The notes: a model not told the origin generated them from the sequence alone. A stretch of 64,000 nucleotides of DNA from Achromobacter sp. UMC46 (GCF_014170335.1 NZ_LZZS01000005.1:496001-560000); one strand, 5' to 3'; counted from the first letter of the stretch, positions 43,650-52,692 are shown. Program-made: numbers and translations.

Positions 43650-45278
43650 CTACGCGTTGCGCGACATGCCCGCGTCGTCGCGGATCATGTCGGCCGCGCG
43701 TTCCGCGATCATGATGGTCGGCGAATTGGTGTTGCCCGACGTGATCAGCGGCATGACGGACGCGTCCGCGATGCGCAGGCCCACCAGCCCGAAGACCCGC
43801 AGCCGCGCGTCCACCACCGCGCCGCTGTCGGCGTCCTTGCCCATTGCGCAGGTGCCTACCGGGTGGAAGATGGTGGTGCCGATCTTGCCGGCGGCCTCGC
43901 GCAACTGCGCGTCCGTCTGGTAGGCCGGGCCGGGCAGCCATTCCTGCGGTTGATAGCGCTGCAACGCAGGCGCGGCCGCAATGCGGCGCACCAGCCGGAT
44001 CGAGTCGGCCGCCACCTGGATATCCGCTTCCGTGCTGAGATAGTTGGCCGCGATGACGGGCGTGGCGGCCTCCGGCGTGCCCGCCGCGCCTTGCGCATGT
44101 ATGCTGCCGCGCGACGTCGGCCGCAGATTGCACACGCTGGCCGTGAACGCGTCGAAGCCATGCAGCGGTTCGCCGAAGGCGCCCAGCGACAGCGGCTGCA
44201 CATGGAATTCCACGTTGGCGCGCGCCTGGCCCGGGTCCGACTTGGCGAACGCCCCCAGTTGGGATGGCGCCATGCTCATCGGACCGCTACGTTTCAGTAG
44301 ATACTCCAGGCCGATACCGGCCTTGCCCCACCATGACGAAGCGATGCGGTTCAGCGTCTTGACGCCGTTGACCTTGATGATGACCCGCAGTTGCAGGTGG
44401 TCTTGCAGATTCTCGCCCACACCCGGCAAGGCATGGCGCAGCGCAATGCCGCTTTCGCGCAGCCGCGCGGGTTCGCCGACGCCCGACAATTCCAGCAGGT
44501 GCGGCGTGTTGACGGCGCCTGCCGCCAGCACCACTTCGCGCGTCGCGCGCACCGTCACGCTTTGCCCGTTGCGCCGCAGTTGCACGCCGACGCAGCGCTT
44601 GCCCTCAAAGACCAGCTGTTCAGCCTGCGCGCCCGTCATCACATGCAGGTTCGGGCGCTTGGCCACCGGCCGCAAGAAGGCCTTGGCCGTGTTCCAGCGC
44701 CAACCGCCCCGCTGGTTCACTTCGAAGTAGCCGCTGCCGAAGTTGTCGCCCCGGTTGAAGTCCTGCACGCGCGGAATGCCTTCCTGTTCGGCAGCACCGG
44801 CAAAGGCTTCCAGGATGTCCCAGCGCAAGCGTTGGGACTCGACGCGCCACTCGCCGCCCGCGCCGTGGAATTCGTCGGCGCCGCGGTGGTAGTCCTCGCT
44901 GCGCTTGAACACCGGCAGCACCTGGTCCCAGCCCCAGGCCGGGTCGCCGGACAGCGCGGCCCAGTCTTCGTAGTCCTCGCGCTGGCCGCGCATGTAGATC
45001 ATGCCGTTGATGGACGAGCATCCGCCCAGCACCCGGCCGCGCGGATAAATCAGCGAACGGCCACCCAGACCGGGCTCTTTGACCGTCCGGTACATCCAGT
45101 CCGTACGCGGGTTGCCGATGCAATACAGGTATCCCACCGGGATGTGGATCCAGTGGTAGTTGTCGCGGCCGCCGGCCTCCAGCAGCAGAACCCGGGCGCC
45201 CGGGTCCTGGCTCAGGCGGTTGGCCAGCACGCAGCCGGCCGACCCTGCGCCGACGATGACGAAGTCGTATGTCTCCAT
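43650..45278 (-). CDS. GMC oxidoreductase (choline/alcohol dehydrogenase type)
   Basis: A 542-residue FAD enzyme. FAD motif FVIVGAGSAGCVLANRLS at the N-terminus, GGCSSINGMIYMRGQREDYE near residue 85, VLAAGAVNTPHLLELSGVG near 260, and catalytic His in FHPVGTCAMGKD near 475 followed by the second GMC signature. It resembles choline dehydrogenase BetA and related aliphatic or polyethylene-glycol alcohol dehydrogenases; no betaine genes are near, so the alcohol substrate is open. It is divergent from a LysR gene 190 bp away, the probable regulator. Confidence 0.92.
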   Translation of the reverse strand: METYDFVIVGAGSAGCVLANRLSQDPGARVLLLEAGGRDNYHWIHIPVGYLYCIGNPRTDWMYRTVKEPGLGGRSLIYPRGRVLGGCSSINGMIYMRGQREDYEDWAALSGDPAWGWDQVLPVFKRSEDYHRGADEFHGAGGEWRVESQRLRWDILEAFAGAAEQEGIPRVQDFNRGDNFGSGYFEVNQRGGWRWNTAKAFLRPVAKRPNLHVMTGAQAEQLVFEGKRCVGVQLRRNGQSVTVRATREVVLAAGAVNTPHLLELSGVGEPARLRESGIALRHALPGVGENLQDHLQLRVIIKVNGVKTLNRIASSWWGKAGIGLEYLLKRSGPMSMAPSQLGAFAKSDPGQARANVEFHVQPLSLGAFGEPLHGFDAFTASVCNLRPTSRGSIHAQGAAGTPEAATPVIAANYLSTEADIQVAADSIRLVRRIAAAPALQRYQPQEWLPGPAYQTDAQLREAAGKIGTTIFHPVGTCAMGKDADSGAVVDARLRVFGLVGLRIADASVMPLITSGNTNSPTIMIAERAADMIRDDAGMSRNA

Positions 45279-45468
45279 AAGCTCTTCTTATCTGGTTGGC
45301 GGCGCCTGGGGGCTGCCGCCACGGTGAGCCGACCCGGTTGCGGCGTCTGGACGCGCACCGGGCATCTGGCATGACTCTGGCGCAGCAGCCCGAAACTGTC
45401 CAATGAATTGTTGAAAATCACCTTATAAGCATCTTTAATAATGCTCACCCCTTCTTCCGGACATCGCC

Positions 45469-46356
45469 ATGGACCTGAAGCACATCCGGACCTTCGCCGC
45501 CGTGGCGCGCGAAGGCAATCTGACGCGCGCGGCCGAACACCTGCACCTGACCCAGCCCGCGCTCAGCCTGCAGTTGAAGAACTTCCAGGAATCGCTGGAC
45601 CTGACCTTGTTCTCACGCACGGCGCAAGGGCTGGCGCCCAACGCGGACGGGCGCGCGTTGCTGCCGTCCGCGCTACGCATCCTTGACGCGCTGGACGATT
45701 TCCAGCGCGCCATCGGCGCCTTGCGCGACACCGTGCAAGGCGAATTGCGCATCGGCACCATCCTGGACCCGGAATTCCTGCGCCTGGGCGCCACCCTGCA
45801 GTACCTGGTGGAGCATTACCCGAAAATTCGCCCCACCCTGCGCCACGGCATGTCGGGGTCGGTGGGCCGGCAGGTGCGGGCGGGCGATCTGGACGTGGGG
45901 TTTTCCTTAGGCCCGCAGGCGTCCGCCGCCAGCCAGCCCGGCCTGGACGCGCTGCCGCTGGCGTCGTTCGCGTATTACGTGGTGGCCCCCAAGGGTTGGG
46001 GCGCGCAGGTGGCCGGGCGCGGCTGGGCCGAGATCGCCGCGCTGCCGTGGATCTGGACCCCGCCCGACTCCGTGCACCATCGCCTGCTGTCGGACAAGTT
46101 CAACACCTTGGGACTGGCGCCCAACGCGGTCGCCGAGGTGGATCAGGAAGCGTCCATGCTGGACCTGGTGCGGTCGGGCGTGGGCTTGTCGCTGGCGCGG
46201 GACTCCATCGCGTTGCGGGAATCCCAGGCCAATGGCCTGCTGCTGGTGAAGGGGCTGGCCATCCAGGCGGAGCTCTCCTTCATCACCCAGGCCGGGTGGC
46301 GCGGCGATCCGCTGGTGGCCGCCGCCTTCGACGCCGTGCAGGCGGCGTTTGCCTGA
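45469..46356 (+). CDS. LysR-family transcriptional regulator
   Basis: A 295-residue LysR regulator with HTH LKHIRTFAAVAREGNLTRAA, then ALSLQLKNFQESLDLTLFSR, and the periplasmic-binding-like effector domain. It is divergent from the GMC oxidoreductase across 190 bp, the usual position for control of that gene. A small gene for a DUF4304-like protein follows 106 bp downstream. Confidence 0.92.
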   Translation: MDLKHIRTFAAVAREGNLTRAAEHLHLTQPALSLQLKNFQESLDLTLFSRTAQGLAPNADGRALLPSALRILDALDDFQRAIGALRDTVQGELRIGTILDPEFLRLGATLQYLVEHYPKIRPTLRHGMSGSVGRQVRAGDLDVGFSLGPQASAASQPGLDALPLASFAYYVVAPKGWGAQVAGRGWAEIAALPWIWTPPDSVHHRLLSDKFNTLGLAPNAVAEVDQEASMLDLVRSGVGLSLARDSIALRESQANGLLLVKGLAIQAELSFITQAGWRGDPLVAAAFDAVQAAFA

Positions 46357-46462
46357 CGGCGCTGCAGCGTCTATTCCCGTTTCAAATGTCACGATTTTGA
46401 GCACGACCCGGGCGCGGCGGAAGTTCAATAATGTCCCATCCTTGACGAGCCCCCAAGCCCCT

Positions 46463-47062
46463 ATGCCCGCCGTGACCCGCGCCGCGTTCCTGAAACTGCT
46501 GTCCAAACAGCTCTTTCCCGTGTTGAAAGAGGAAGGTTTCGACGGCACGGGCCAGACGCTGCGTCGAATCCGCGGCCCGGTCATTCACGTCTTCAATGTG
46601 CAGGCGGCCAGCGGCGGCAAGGCCTGCTACCTGAACCTGGGCGCGCACTTCGATTTCCTGCCCGGCGAAGGCGGATCCGTCGTGCCACCCGCCGAGATCG
46701 AAGAATCGCATTGCGTTTTTCGCGACCGGATCGATCCGCCGCCCGGCCCCGCGTTCGGCTGGGCGTACGGCGCGGACATGGCGCAAGCGGAAGAGAACGT
46801 TGAATTCCTCGTCAGCGAATGGGCGCGGCAGGGCCACGCGTTCTTTGCGCAATACGACACCTATCCGGCGAGTTGCGAGCGTCTGCTGCAGCAGACGGAC
46901 CCCGATCAGATCCATCCGGCCAAGACACTGAACATGGCGCGCATCGCCCTGCACCTGGGCGAGGGCGAACGAGCGCGTGTCTTCGCCCAGTCGGGCTTGG
47001 CGCGGGCGCCGCAAGCCGCCACGTCGCTGAAGGCCAAGCTGGAACAGGTGCTGGCCGGCTGA
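46463..47062 (+). CDS. DUF4304-like protein
   Basis: A 199-residue soluble protein starting MPAVTRAAFLKLLSKQLFPV. The order LFPVLKEEGFDGTGQTLRRI, VIHVFNVQAASGGKACYLNL and FFAQYDTYPASCERL fits the DUF4304 family, whose role is not known. No signal peptide or membrane segment. The start is the ATG 46463; the ribosome site is weak. The VOC gene follows 74 bases later on the same strand and may be co-transcribed. Confidence 0.78.
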   Translation: MPAVTRAAFLKLLSKQLFPVLKEEGFDGTGQTLRRIRGPVIHVFNVQAASGGKACYLNLGAHFDFLPGEGGSVVPPAEIEESHCVFRDRIDPPPGPAFGWAYGADMAQAEENVEFLVSEWARQGHAFFAQYDTYPASCERLLQQTDPDQIHPAKTLNMARIALHLGEGERARVFAQSGLARAPQAATSLKAKLEQVLAG

Positions 47063-47136
47063 CGGCGGCAATCCCTGGCCGCGTCCGTCGGACGGCAGGC
47101 GGAGCAACGGCAGGACATCCACTCAGGAGACACACC

Positions 47137-47616
47137 ATGCTCAGTAAAAACACGATTTGCCTCTGGTACGACGGCGCCGCCCTGGAGGCCGCGACGTTCT
47201 ACGCCAGCACCTTTCCGGACAGCGCCGTCAAGGCGGTGCACCGTGCGCCCGGCGACTACCCCGCGGGCAAGCAAGGCGATGTCCTGACCGTTGAATTCAC
47301 GGTGATGGGCATTCCCTGCCTGGGGCTGAACGGCGGCCCCGGCATCCAGCACAACCAGGCCTTTTCGTTCCAGGTCGCCACTGACGATCAGGAAGAGACG
47401 GACCGCCTGTGGAACGCGATCATCGAAAACGGCGGCAGCGCCAACGTCTGCGGCTGGTGCCAGGACAAATGGGGACTGTCATGGCAGATCACCCCGCGCA
47501 TCCTGTCCGCCGCGATCATCGACCCCGACCCGGCCGCGGCCAAGCGCGCGTTCGAAGCCATGATGACCATGGGAAAGATCGACATCAGCGGGATCGAGGC
47601 GGCGCTTCGCGGCTGA
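47137..47616 (+). CDS. VOC-superfamily protein (PhnB/YjdN-like)
   Basis: A 159-residue PhnB/3-demethylubiquinone-methyltransferase-like member of the vicinal oxygen chelate superfamily: MLSKNTICLWYDGAALEAAT, TVEFTVMGIPCLGLNGGPGI, FSFQVATDDQEETDRLWNAI and CGWCQDKWGLSWQITPRIL. AGGAGA lies six bases before the ATG, fixing the start. Such proteins often lack the metal-binding residues of glyoxalases and have no known reaction. Confidence 0.88.
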   Translation: MLSKNTICLWYDGAALEAATFYASTFPDSAVKAVHRAPGDYPAGKQGDVLTVEFTVMGIPCLGLNGGPGIQHNQAFSFQVATDDQEETDRLWNAIIENGGSANVCGWCQDKWGLSWQITPRILSAAIIDPDPAAAKRAFEAMMTMGKIDISGIEAALRG

Positions 47617-47677
47617 CCTGCCTTGCAGGCCGGCACGGCGCGCATCGCGCCAATCCGGTGCGCCGCGCACGACTGCC

Positions 47678-47694
47678 TGCACCGATATGAAGCA
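47678..47694. promoter_or_regulatory. Possible NtrC half-symmetric site
   Basis: TGC-N11-GCA (TGCACCGATATGAAGCA), the spacing of NtrC boxes, about 140 bp upstream of the predicted nirB transcription start. One arm is good and the other poor, so this is only a candidate. Confidence 0.3.
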
Positions 47695-47805
47695 CGGCTG
47701 ACCCGCCGCGCCGTAGGCGTGCGGCCGCCTTCCATCGCCCTTCCCTGACTCTTCCCCCTATGACAGCCAACGCGCAGCCTCCCTTCGGGGACGCTACGCA
47801 TTCCC

Positions 47806-47822
47806 CTGGCACGGACTTTGCT
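47806..47822 (+). promoter_or_regulatory. Sigma-54 promoter of nirBD
   Basis: CTGGCACGGACTTTGCT fits every position of the sigma-54 (-24/-12) consensus YTGGCACGRNNNTTGCW. Transcription would start near 47833 and leave a leader of about 128 bases before the nirB ATG at 47961. This places nitrite assimilation under nitrogen-limitation control through an NtrC-type activator. Confidence 0.8.
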
Positions 47823-47874
47823 TAAGTGTTCATGCAGGCCGCAAGGCAAGCACCACAACTTGAGCAGTCCCGGC

Positions 47875-47910
47875 AAAGGCGCCCCGACCGAAAGGTCCAG
47901 GGCGCCTTTT
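47875..47910 (+). terminator. Intrinsic terminator inside the nirB leader
   Basis: AAAGGCGCCC pairs with GGGCGCCTTT, with an inner GACC-GAAA-GGTC stem and a T-rich run after. It lies between the sigma-54 promoter and nirB, 50 bases before the start codon and about 260 bases past the VOC stop. It is therefore better placed as an attenuator than as the end of the upstream gene. Confidence 0.85.
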
Positions 47911-47912
47911 GC

Positions 47913-47938
47913 CTTTTTGATTCACCTTTTTGATTCAC
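47913..47938 (+). repeat. Two tandem 13-bp copies before nirB
   Basis: CTTTTTGATTCAC occurs twice head to tail, directly after the leader hairpin. It may be a slippage product that lengthens the T-rich tract or the spacing to the ribosome site. Confidence 0.85.
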
Positions 47939-47960
47939 CTATCCAAGCCTGGGGAACTCC

Positions 47961-50522
47961 ATGAAAGCAGCGGCCACTCCCGATTCCTTGCAGACGCTGG
48001 TCGTGATCGGCAACGGCATGGTGGGCCACCATTGCGTCGAACAGCTGATCGCCCGCGGCGCGCTTGCCCGCTATCGCATCCATGTCTACGGCGAAGAGTC
48101 CCGCCGCGCCTACGACCGCGTGCATCTGTCCGACTATCTGAACGGACGCGACGCCGAGTCGATGGCGATGAGCAACGCCGCGTTCTATGCGCAGGAGGGC
48201 CTGGTGCTGCATCTGGACGAACCCGCGCTGGAGATCGACCGCCAGGCCCGTGAAATCGTGACGGCAACCGGCCGCGTGGCCTATGACCAGCTGGTGCTGG
48301 CCACCGGCTCGTACCCCTTCGTTCCCCCGATCGCGGGCGCCGAAGGCGCGTCGCGGCTGGTGTACCGCACGATCGACGACCTGGACCTGATCCGCGCAGC
48401 GGCCAGCGGCGCGCGGCGCGGCGTGGTGGTGGGTGGCGGGCTGCTGGGGCTGGAAGCGGCCAATGCGCTGAAGTCGCTGGATCTGGAAGCCCATGTGGTG
48501 GAATTCGCGCCGCGCCTGATGCCGGTGCAACTGGACGAAGCCGGCGGCGACGCGTTGCGCACCCGGATCGAAGCGCTGGGCGTGGGCGTGCACCTGTCGC
48601 GCGCCACGCAGGACATCAAACCGGGCACGCGCTACCGCTACCGCATGCGCTTCGCCGAAGGCGAACCGCTGGAGACCGATCTGATCGTGTTTTCGGCCGG
48701 CATCCGTCCGCAAGTGACGCTGGCGCGCAAGGCCGGCCTGGCGCTGGCCGAGCGCGGCGGCGTGGCGATCGACGACCGCTGCCGCAGCAGCGACGAGCGC
48801 ATCTACGCCATCGGCGAATGCGCGGCCTGGAACGGCAGCGTGTTCGGCCTGGTGGCGCCCGGCTATCACATGGCGCGCATCGTCGCGGCCGAGCTGTGCG
48901 GCGCGGAAGAACAGCCGTTCACCGGCGCCGACATGTCCACCAAGCTGAAATTGCTGGGCGTGGACGTGGGTTCGATCGGCGACGCCCACGGCGCGACGCC
49001 CGGCGCACGCAGCTACCGCTATGTCGACGAGGCCGGATCCAGCTACCGCAGGCTGGTGGTGTCCGCCGACGGCAAGCGCGTACTGGGCGCGGTGCTGGTG
49101 GGCGACAACCGCTATTACGACACCCTGCTGCAATACGTGCAGAACGGCATCGCGCCGCCGGCCGATCCCGCCAGCCTGATCCTGCCGCTGGGCAAGGCCG
49201 CGCCGGCGCTTGGCGTGGACGCCCTGCCGGCCACCGCCACGATCTGCTCCTGTCACAACGTCAGCAAAGGCGCGGTCAGCGCGGCCATCGACGGCGGATG
49301 CACCGATTTGGCCGGCGTGAAACGCTGCACCAGCGCGGCCTCTGGCTGCGGCGGCTGCGCCGGCCTGCTCAAGCAAGTGGTGGAGCACGAATTGGCGAGC
49401 CGCGGCGTCGCCGTGGACAAGAGCCTGTGCGAACACTTCGCCTACACCCGTCAAGAGCTGTATGCGATCGTGCGCGTGGGCGGGATCGAGACCTTCGAGG
49501 CCTTGCTGGCCAGCCATGGCAAGGGCCATGTGGGCTGCGACATCTGCAAGCCCGCCGTGGGCTCCATCCTGGCGTCGTGCTGGAACCGCCCTATCCAGGA
49601 CCCGCACCTGGTGCCCCTGCAAGACACCAACGACACCTTCATGGCCAACATGCAGAAGAACGGCACCTATTCCGTGGTGCCGCGCATTCCCGCCGGCGAG
49701 ATCACGCCCGACGGCCTGATCGCCATCGGGGCGGTGGCCAAGAAGTACAAGCTTTACACCAAGATCACGGGCGGCCAGCGCATCGACCTGTTCGGCGCCC
49801 AGTTGCATGAACTGCCCGACATCTGGGCCGAGCTGATCGCCGCCGGCTTTGAAACGGGCCATGCCTACGGCAAATCGACCCGAACCGTGAAGTCCTGCGT
49901 GGGCAGCACGTGGTGCCGCTACGGCGTCCAGGACAGCGTGCAGATGGCGCTGGACATCGAGCACCGCTACAAGGGCCTGCGTTCGCCGCACAAGCTGAAG
50001 TTCGCGGTGTCGGGATGCACCCGCGAATGCGCCGAAGCGCAAAGCAAGGACATCGGCGTCATCGCCACCGAGAACGGCTGGAATCTGTATGTGTGCGGCA
50101 ACGGCGGCATGCGGCCGCGCCACGCCGAACTGTTCGCCACCGATCTGGACGACGCCGCGCTGATCCGCACCATCGACCGCGTGCTGATGTTCTACATCCG
50201 CACCGCCGACAAGCTGCAGCGCACCTCCGTCTGGCGCGAATCGCTGGAAGGCGGCCTGGACTATCTGAAGGACGTGGTGCTGAACGACAGCCTGGGCCTG
50301 TGCGCGGAACTGGACGCGCAGATACAGCTGGTGGTGGACCGCTACGAATGCGAGTGGGCCAACGCATTGAGCGACCCGGAAAAACTCAAGCGCTTCCGCA
50401 CTTTCGTCAACGAGCAAGGCGGTGACCCCGACATCCAGTTCGTGCAAGAACGCGGCCAGCCCCGGCCGGCCCCGACGCGCGCGCCGTCGCGCGTCATTCC
50501 CATCACCGAGGAGATCGCCTGA
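47961..50522 (+). CDS. nirB: Assimilatory nitrite reductase large subunit
   Basis: An 853-residue NAD(P)H-dependent nitrite reductase that reduces nitrite to ammonium in the cytoplasm. Domains: FAD/NAD(P)H module (residues 1-310; VVVGGGLLGLEAANALKSLD), BFD-like [2Fe-2S] domain (about 425-475; ATICSCHNVSKGA to SGCGGCAG), ferredoxin-like half domains, and the sirohaem/[4Fe-4S] domain with KSCVGSTWCRYGVQD and KFAVSGCTRECAEAQ near residues 645-695. GGGGA lies seven bases upstream. The stop overlaps nirD by one base (TGATG). Control by sigma-54 and leader attenuation is indicated by the upstream sites. Confidence 0.97.
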   Translation: MKAAATPDSLQTLVVIGNGMVGHHCVEQLIARGALARYRIHVYGEESRRAYDRVHLSDYLNGRDAESMAMSNAAFYAQEGLVLHLDEPALEIDRQAREIVTATGRVAYDQLVLATGSYPFVPPIAGAEGASRLVYRTIDDLDLIRAAASGARRGVVVGGGLLGLEAANALKSLDLEAHVVEFAPRLMPVQLDEAGGDALRTRIEALGVGVHLSRATQDIKPGTRYRYRMRFAEGEPLETDLIVFSAGIRPQVTLARKAGLALAERGGVAIDDRCRSSDERIYAIGECAAWNGSVFGLVAPGYHMARIVAAELCGAEEQPFTGADMSTKLKLLGVDVGSIGDAHGATPGARSYRYVDEAGSSYRRLVVSADGKRVLGAVLVGDNRYYDTLLQYVQNGIAPPADPASLILPLGKAAPALGVDALPATATICSCHNVSKGAVSAAIDGGCTDLAGVKRCTSAASGCGGCAGLLKQVVEHELASRGVAVDKSLCEHFAYTRQELYAIVRVGGIETFEALLASHGKGHVGCDICKPAVGSILASCWNRPIQDPHLVPLQDTNDTFMANMQKNGTYSVVPRIPAGEITPDGLIAIGAVAKKYKLYTKITGGQRIDLFGAQLHELPDIWAELIAAGFETGHAYGKSTRTVKSCVGSTWCRYGVQDSVQMALDIEHRYKGLRSPHKLKFAVSGCTRECAEAQSKDIGVIATENGWNLYVCGNGGMRPRHAELFATDLDDAALIRTIDRVLMFYIRTADKLQRTSVWRESLEGGLDYLKDVVLNDSLGLCAELDAQIQLVVDRYECEWANALSDPEKLKRFRTFVNEQGGDPDIQFVQERGQPRPAPTRAPSRVIPITEEIA

Positions 50523-50869
50523 TGAACGCGCCCTACACTTCCACCCCGTGGCGCCCCGTCTGCACGCGGCAGGACCTGGTGGCCCAGTCTGGTGTCGTCG
50601 TGCGGGTGGACGGCGAGCAGATCGCCCTGTTCTACCTGCCCGGCGCCCACGGCCCCGATCTGTATGCCATTGAAAACCGCGATCCGAAATCGGGCGCGAA
50701 CGTCATCGGCCGAGGCCTGATCGGCCATTTGGGCGGCGAACTGGTCGTGGCCTCGCCGCTTTACAAGCAACACTTCCGCCTGGCCGACGGTACCTGCGTG
50801 CAATACCCGGAACAGCGGCTGCGCACCTGGCAGGCACGCCTGAACGGCGACGCCGTCGAAATCGCCTGA
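50522..50869 (+). CDS. nirD: Nitrite reductase small subunit
   Basis: A 115-residue Rieske-fold subunit (WRPVCTRQDLVAQSGVVVRV, ALFYLPG region, NVIGRGLIGHLGGELVVASP). As in other NirD proteins the Cys/His pairs of true Rieske clusters are not both present. Its ATG overlaps the nirB stop, and its own stop overlaps the ATG of the broken NasR-like gene, so three frames were once chained by TGATG junctions. Confidence 0.95.
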   Translation: MNAPYTSTPWRPVCTRQDLVAQSGVVVRVDGEQIALFYLPGAHGPDLYAIENRDPKSGANVIGRGLIGHLGGELVVASPLYKQHFRLADGTCVQYPEQRLRTWQARLNGDAVEIA

Positions 50870-51086
50870 TGTCCGAGCCCCCGGTACCTCAGCCTCCGAC
50901 GGCCGAGCGCCACTTGCCGCCGCCGTTGCGCTTTCTGCTTGCCGCCCGGCGCAGCGAACTCCAGGCGCTGGGGCCTTGTCGGGCACATGCGAACAGACGC
51001 TGCGCCTGCAACGCGCCGCCATGGACGGCTGCCTGTCGCTGTCGGACGTGGCGCGCCAGGCGATCGGCCAGCTGGGTGGAAATTGA
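50869..51086 (+). pseudogene. Remnant of a NasR-type nitrate sensor/ANTAR antiterminator
   Basis: The frame opens at an ATG overlapping the nirD stop and reads MSEPPVPQPPTAERHLPPPL then RFLLAARRSELQAL, like the N-terminus of nitrate/nitrite-sensing (NIT) regulators. Just after this, at about 50970, a one-base frame change gives TLRLQRAAMDG and LSLSDVARQAIGQLGGN, then a stop at 51084-51086. The second piece resembles the last helices of an ANTAR RNA-binding domain. An intact protein would be roughly 400 residues; about 72 codons remain, so nearly all of both domains is gone. The similarity is from memory and needs a profile search. Confidence 0.6.
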
Positions 51087-51095
51087 GCCCATGGC

Positions 51096-52640
51096 CTAGC
51101 GGAACACCCGTTGCGTCAGGCTGACCAGCGCGCCGGCGATCGCCAGCACCGCCAGCACCCGGAAATGATCCAGATTGGCCAGCAGCACGGAATGCTGGTT
51201 CAGCAATTGCGAAATCTGCGCCATCGCCATCTGCTGCGCCTGCGCCGGGTCCGCCACCGCCGCGTAAACGCTGCTGAGCTGCGCCTTGGCCACTTCGAAG
51301 TTGGCGTTGCCCGTGGCGATGCCGGCGTGCAGCACGTTGTAGTGTTCGGACGTCAGCCACTGCTGGCCTACCGTGGCCACCATGATGCCCAGCGCCTGCC
51401 CGATTTGCGCCAGCATGTTCTTCACCTGCTGCGCATGCGCGAAGACGGCGGGGTCGCGGGTCAGGCCGGCGAAGGTGTTCATGGCCGTGGCCGGCATGAC
51501 GATCATGATGAACACGCCGTAGCAGGCCAGCGCGGGCAGCACGTCGGTCCAGGCGTCGGCCGTGGGCGACAGGCGCGACATCAGCGCGCCGAACGCCGCC
51601 AGCGCCAGGAAGCCGGTCACGAAGAACTTGCGCGGCGACGGCCAGCGGGCAAGCAGCTGCGCCATCACCGCGAAGGTCAACACGCCGGCGCCCAGCCCCA
51701 TCGCAAAGAACACGCCCGTGTTGGCCCAGGTATGGCCCAGCGCGCGTTGCAGCATCAGAGGCACCAGATAGCCGTTGGCGCCCAGCATCAGATAGCAGAA
51801 CATGAAGAGCGCCAGCCCGCTCAGGAAACGCGCCTCTTTCATGCCGCCCAGCTTCAGCAGCGGCGCGCCGTTGCGCGTTTCGGACCACACGAAGCCGCCC
51901 AGCGCCACCACGCCGGCCACCGCGTACAGCACCAGCAGATGACGGTCAGTGAAGAAATCGTAATAGGACCGCTGCAACGCGTGCAGCACGAGGAAACTGC
52001 CCAGCCCAAGCGCGGCGATCGGCGCCACGCGGGCCCGCCCCGCCACCGTCGCATGCCCTTCCTTTCCCGGCATCGAGAAGGCGACCGGGATCATCGCCAG
52101 CACCGACAGCGCGGCCACCAACCAGAACATCAAGGGCCAGCCGTCGTGGTCGACCGCCAACGACGCCAGCCAAGGCGCCAGCGCCGTGCCCGTGCACAAC
52201 CCCGTCGCCAACGCCTTGATGCCCTGAAACCGCGCCGGGCGGGGCGGGATCAGATTCACCGTCAGCCGCGACGACGTCAGCATCGCCGCGCAACCGGTCG
52301 CCATCAGCACCCGGCCCAGCAGGAACCCGGCCTCGCCAACGGAAAGCGCGCACACCACCGCCCCTGCTGCCGCCGCGCCCAGCGAGGCCAGCAGGTAGCG
52401 GCGCATGCCCAGGTGATGCACCAGCCAACCCTGCAGCGCGATCAGCACCACGGCCACGCTCGCGTAGATGACCGCGACGGTCGTGTATTCCTCGGGGCTG
52501 GCGCCGATCTCTCCCATGATGGGCGTCGCCGCGAACGTGACCATGCCGTTCTGCAGGAAATCGACGAACGTCAACGCGCCGATCGTCATCAACAACGCCG
52601 GCGGGACGGGAGCGGGGCTTGAGGTTTGGTTTGTGCTCAT
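51096..52640 (-). CDS. MFS transporter of the DHA2 (14-helix drug efflux) type
   Basis: A 514-residue inner-membrane protein with about 14 helices. N-terminal MTIGALTFVDFLQNGMVTFA, motif A-like LVHHLGMRRYLLASLG near residue 75, and the later RVLMATGCAAMLTSSRLTVN place it in the EmrB/QacA-like DHA2 group, though it is a divergent member. It probably exports a drug or organic compound. The MarR gene lies upstream on the same strand; the 86 bp between hold two copies of an operator-like motif. It is convergent with the nirBD region, 10 bp from the NasR remnant. Confidence 0.9.
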   Translation of the reverse strand: MSTNQTSSPAPVPPALLMTIGALTFVDFLQNGMVTFAATPIMGEIGASPEEYTTVAVIYASVAVVLIALQGWLVHHLGMRRYLLASLGAAAAGAVVCALSVGEAGFLLGRVLMATGCAAMLTSSRLTVNLIPPRPARFQGIKALATGLCTGTALAPWLASLAVDHDGWPLMFWLVAALSVLAMIPVAFSMPGKEGHATVAGRARVAPIAALGLGSFLVLHALQRSYYDFFTDRHLLVLYAVAGVVALGGFVWSETRNGAPLLKLGGMKEARFLSGLALFMFCYLMLGANGYLVPLMLQRALGHTWANTGVFFAMGLGAGVLTFAVMAQLLARWPSPRKFFVTGFLALAAFGALMSRLSPTADAWTDVLPALACYGVFIMIVMPATAMNTFAGLTRDPAVFAHAQQVKNMLAQIGQALGIMVATVGQQWLTSEHYNVLHAGIATGNANFEVAKAQLSSVYAAVADPAQAQQMAMAQISQLLNQHSVLLANLDHFRVLAVLAIAGALVSLTQRVFR

Positions 52641-52665
52641 GGCGGCGTCGCGGCAGGAGTATGTT

Positions 52666-52692
52666 TATGCCCAGGCTGTATATGCCCAGGCA
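52666..52692. promoter_or_regulatory. Two direct TATGCCCAGGC boxes before the MFS gene
   Basis: TATGCCCAGGC occurs twice, with starts 15 bp apart, just upstream of the MFS start codon; the second continues to TGCCCAGGCA, close to the palindrome TGCCTAGGCA in front of the MarR gene. These are likely MarR binding sites. Confidence 0.65.

Noticed and set aside
47922-50447. 841-codon open frame on the minus strand
   Set aside because: Antisense shadow of nirB with no family likeness.
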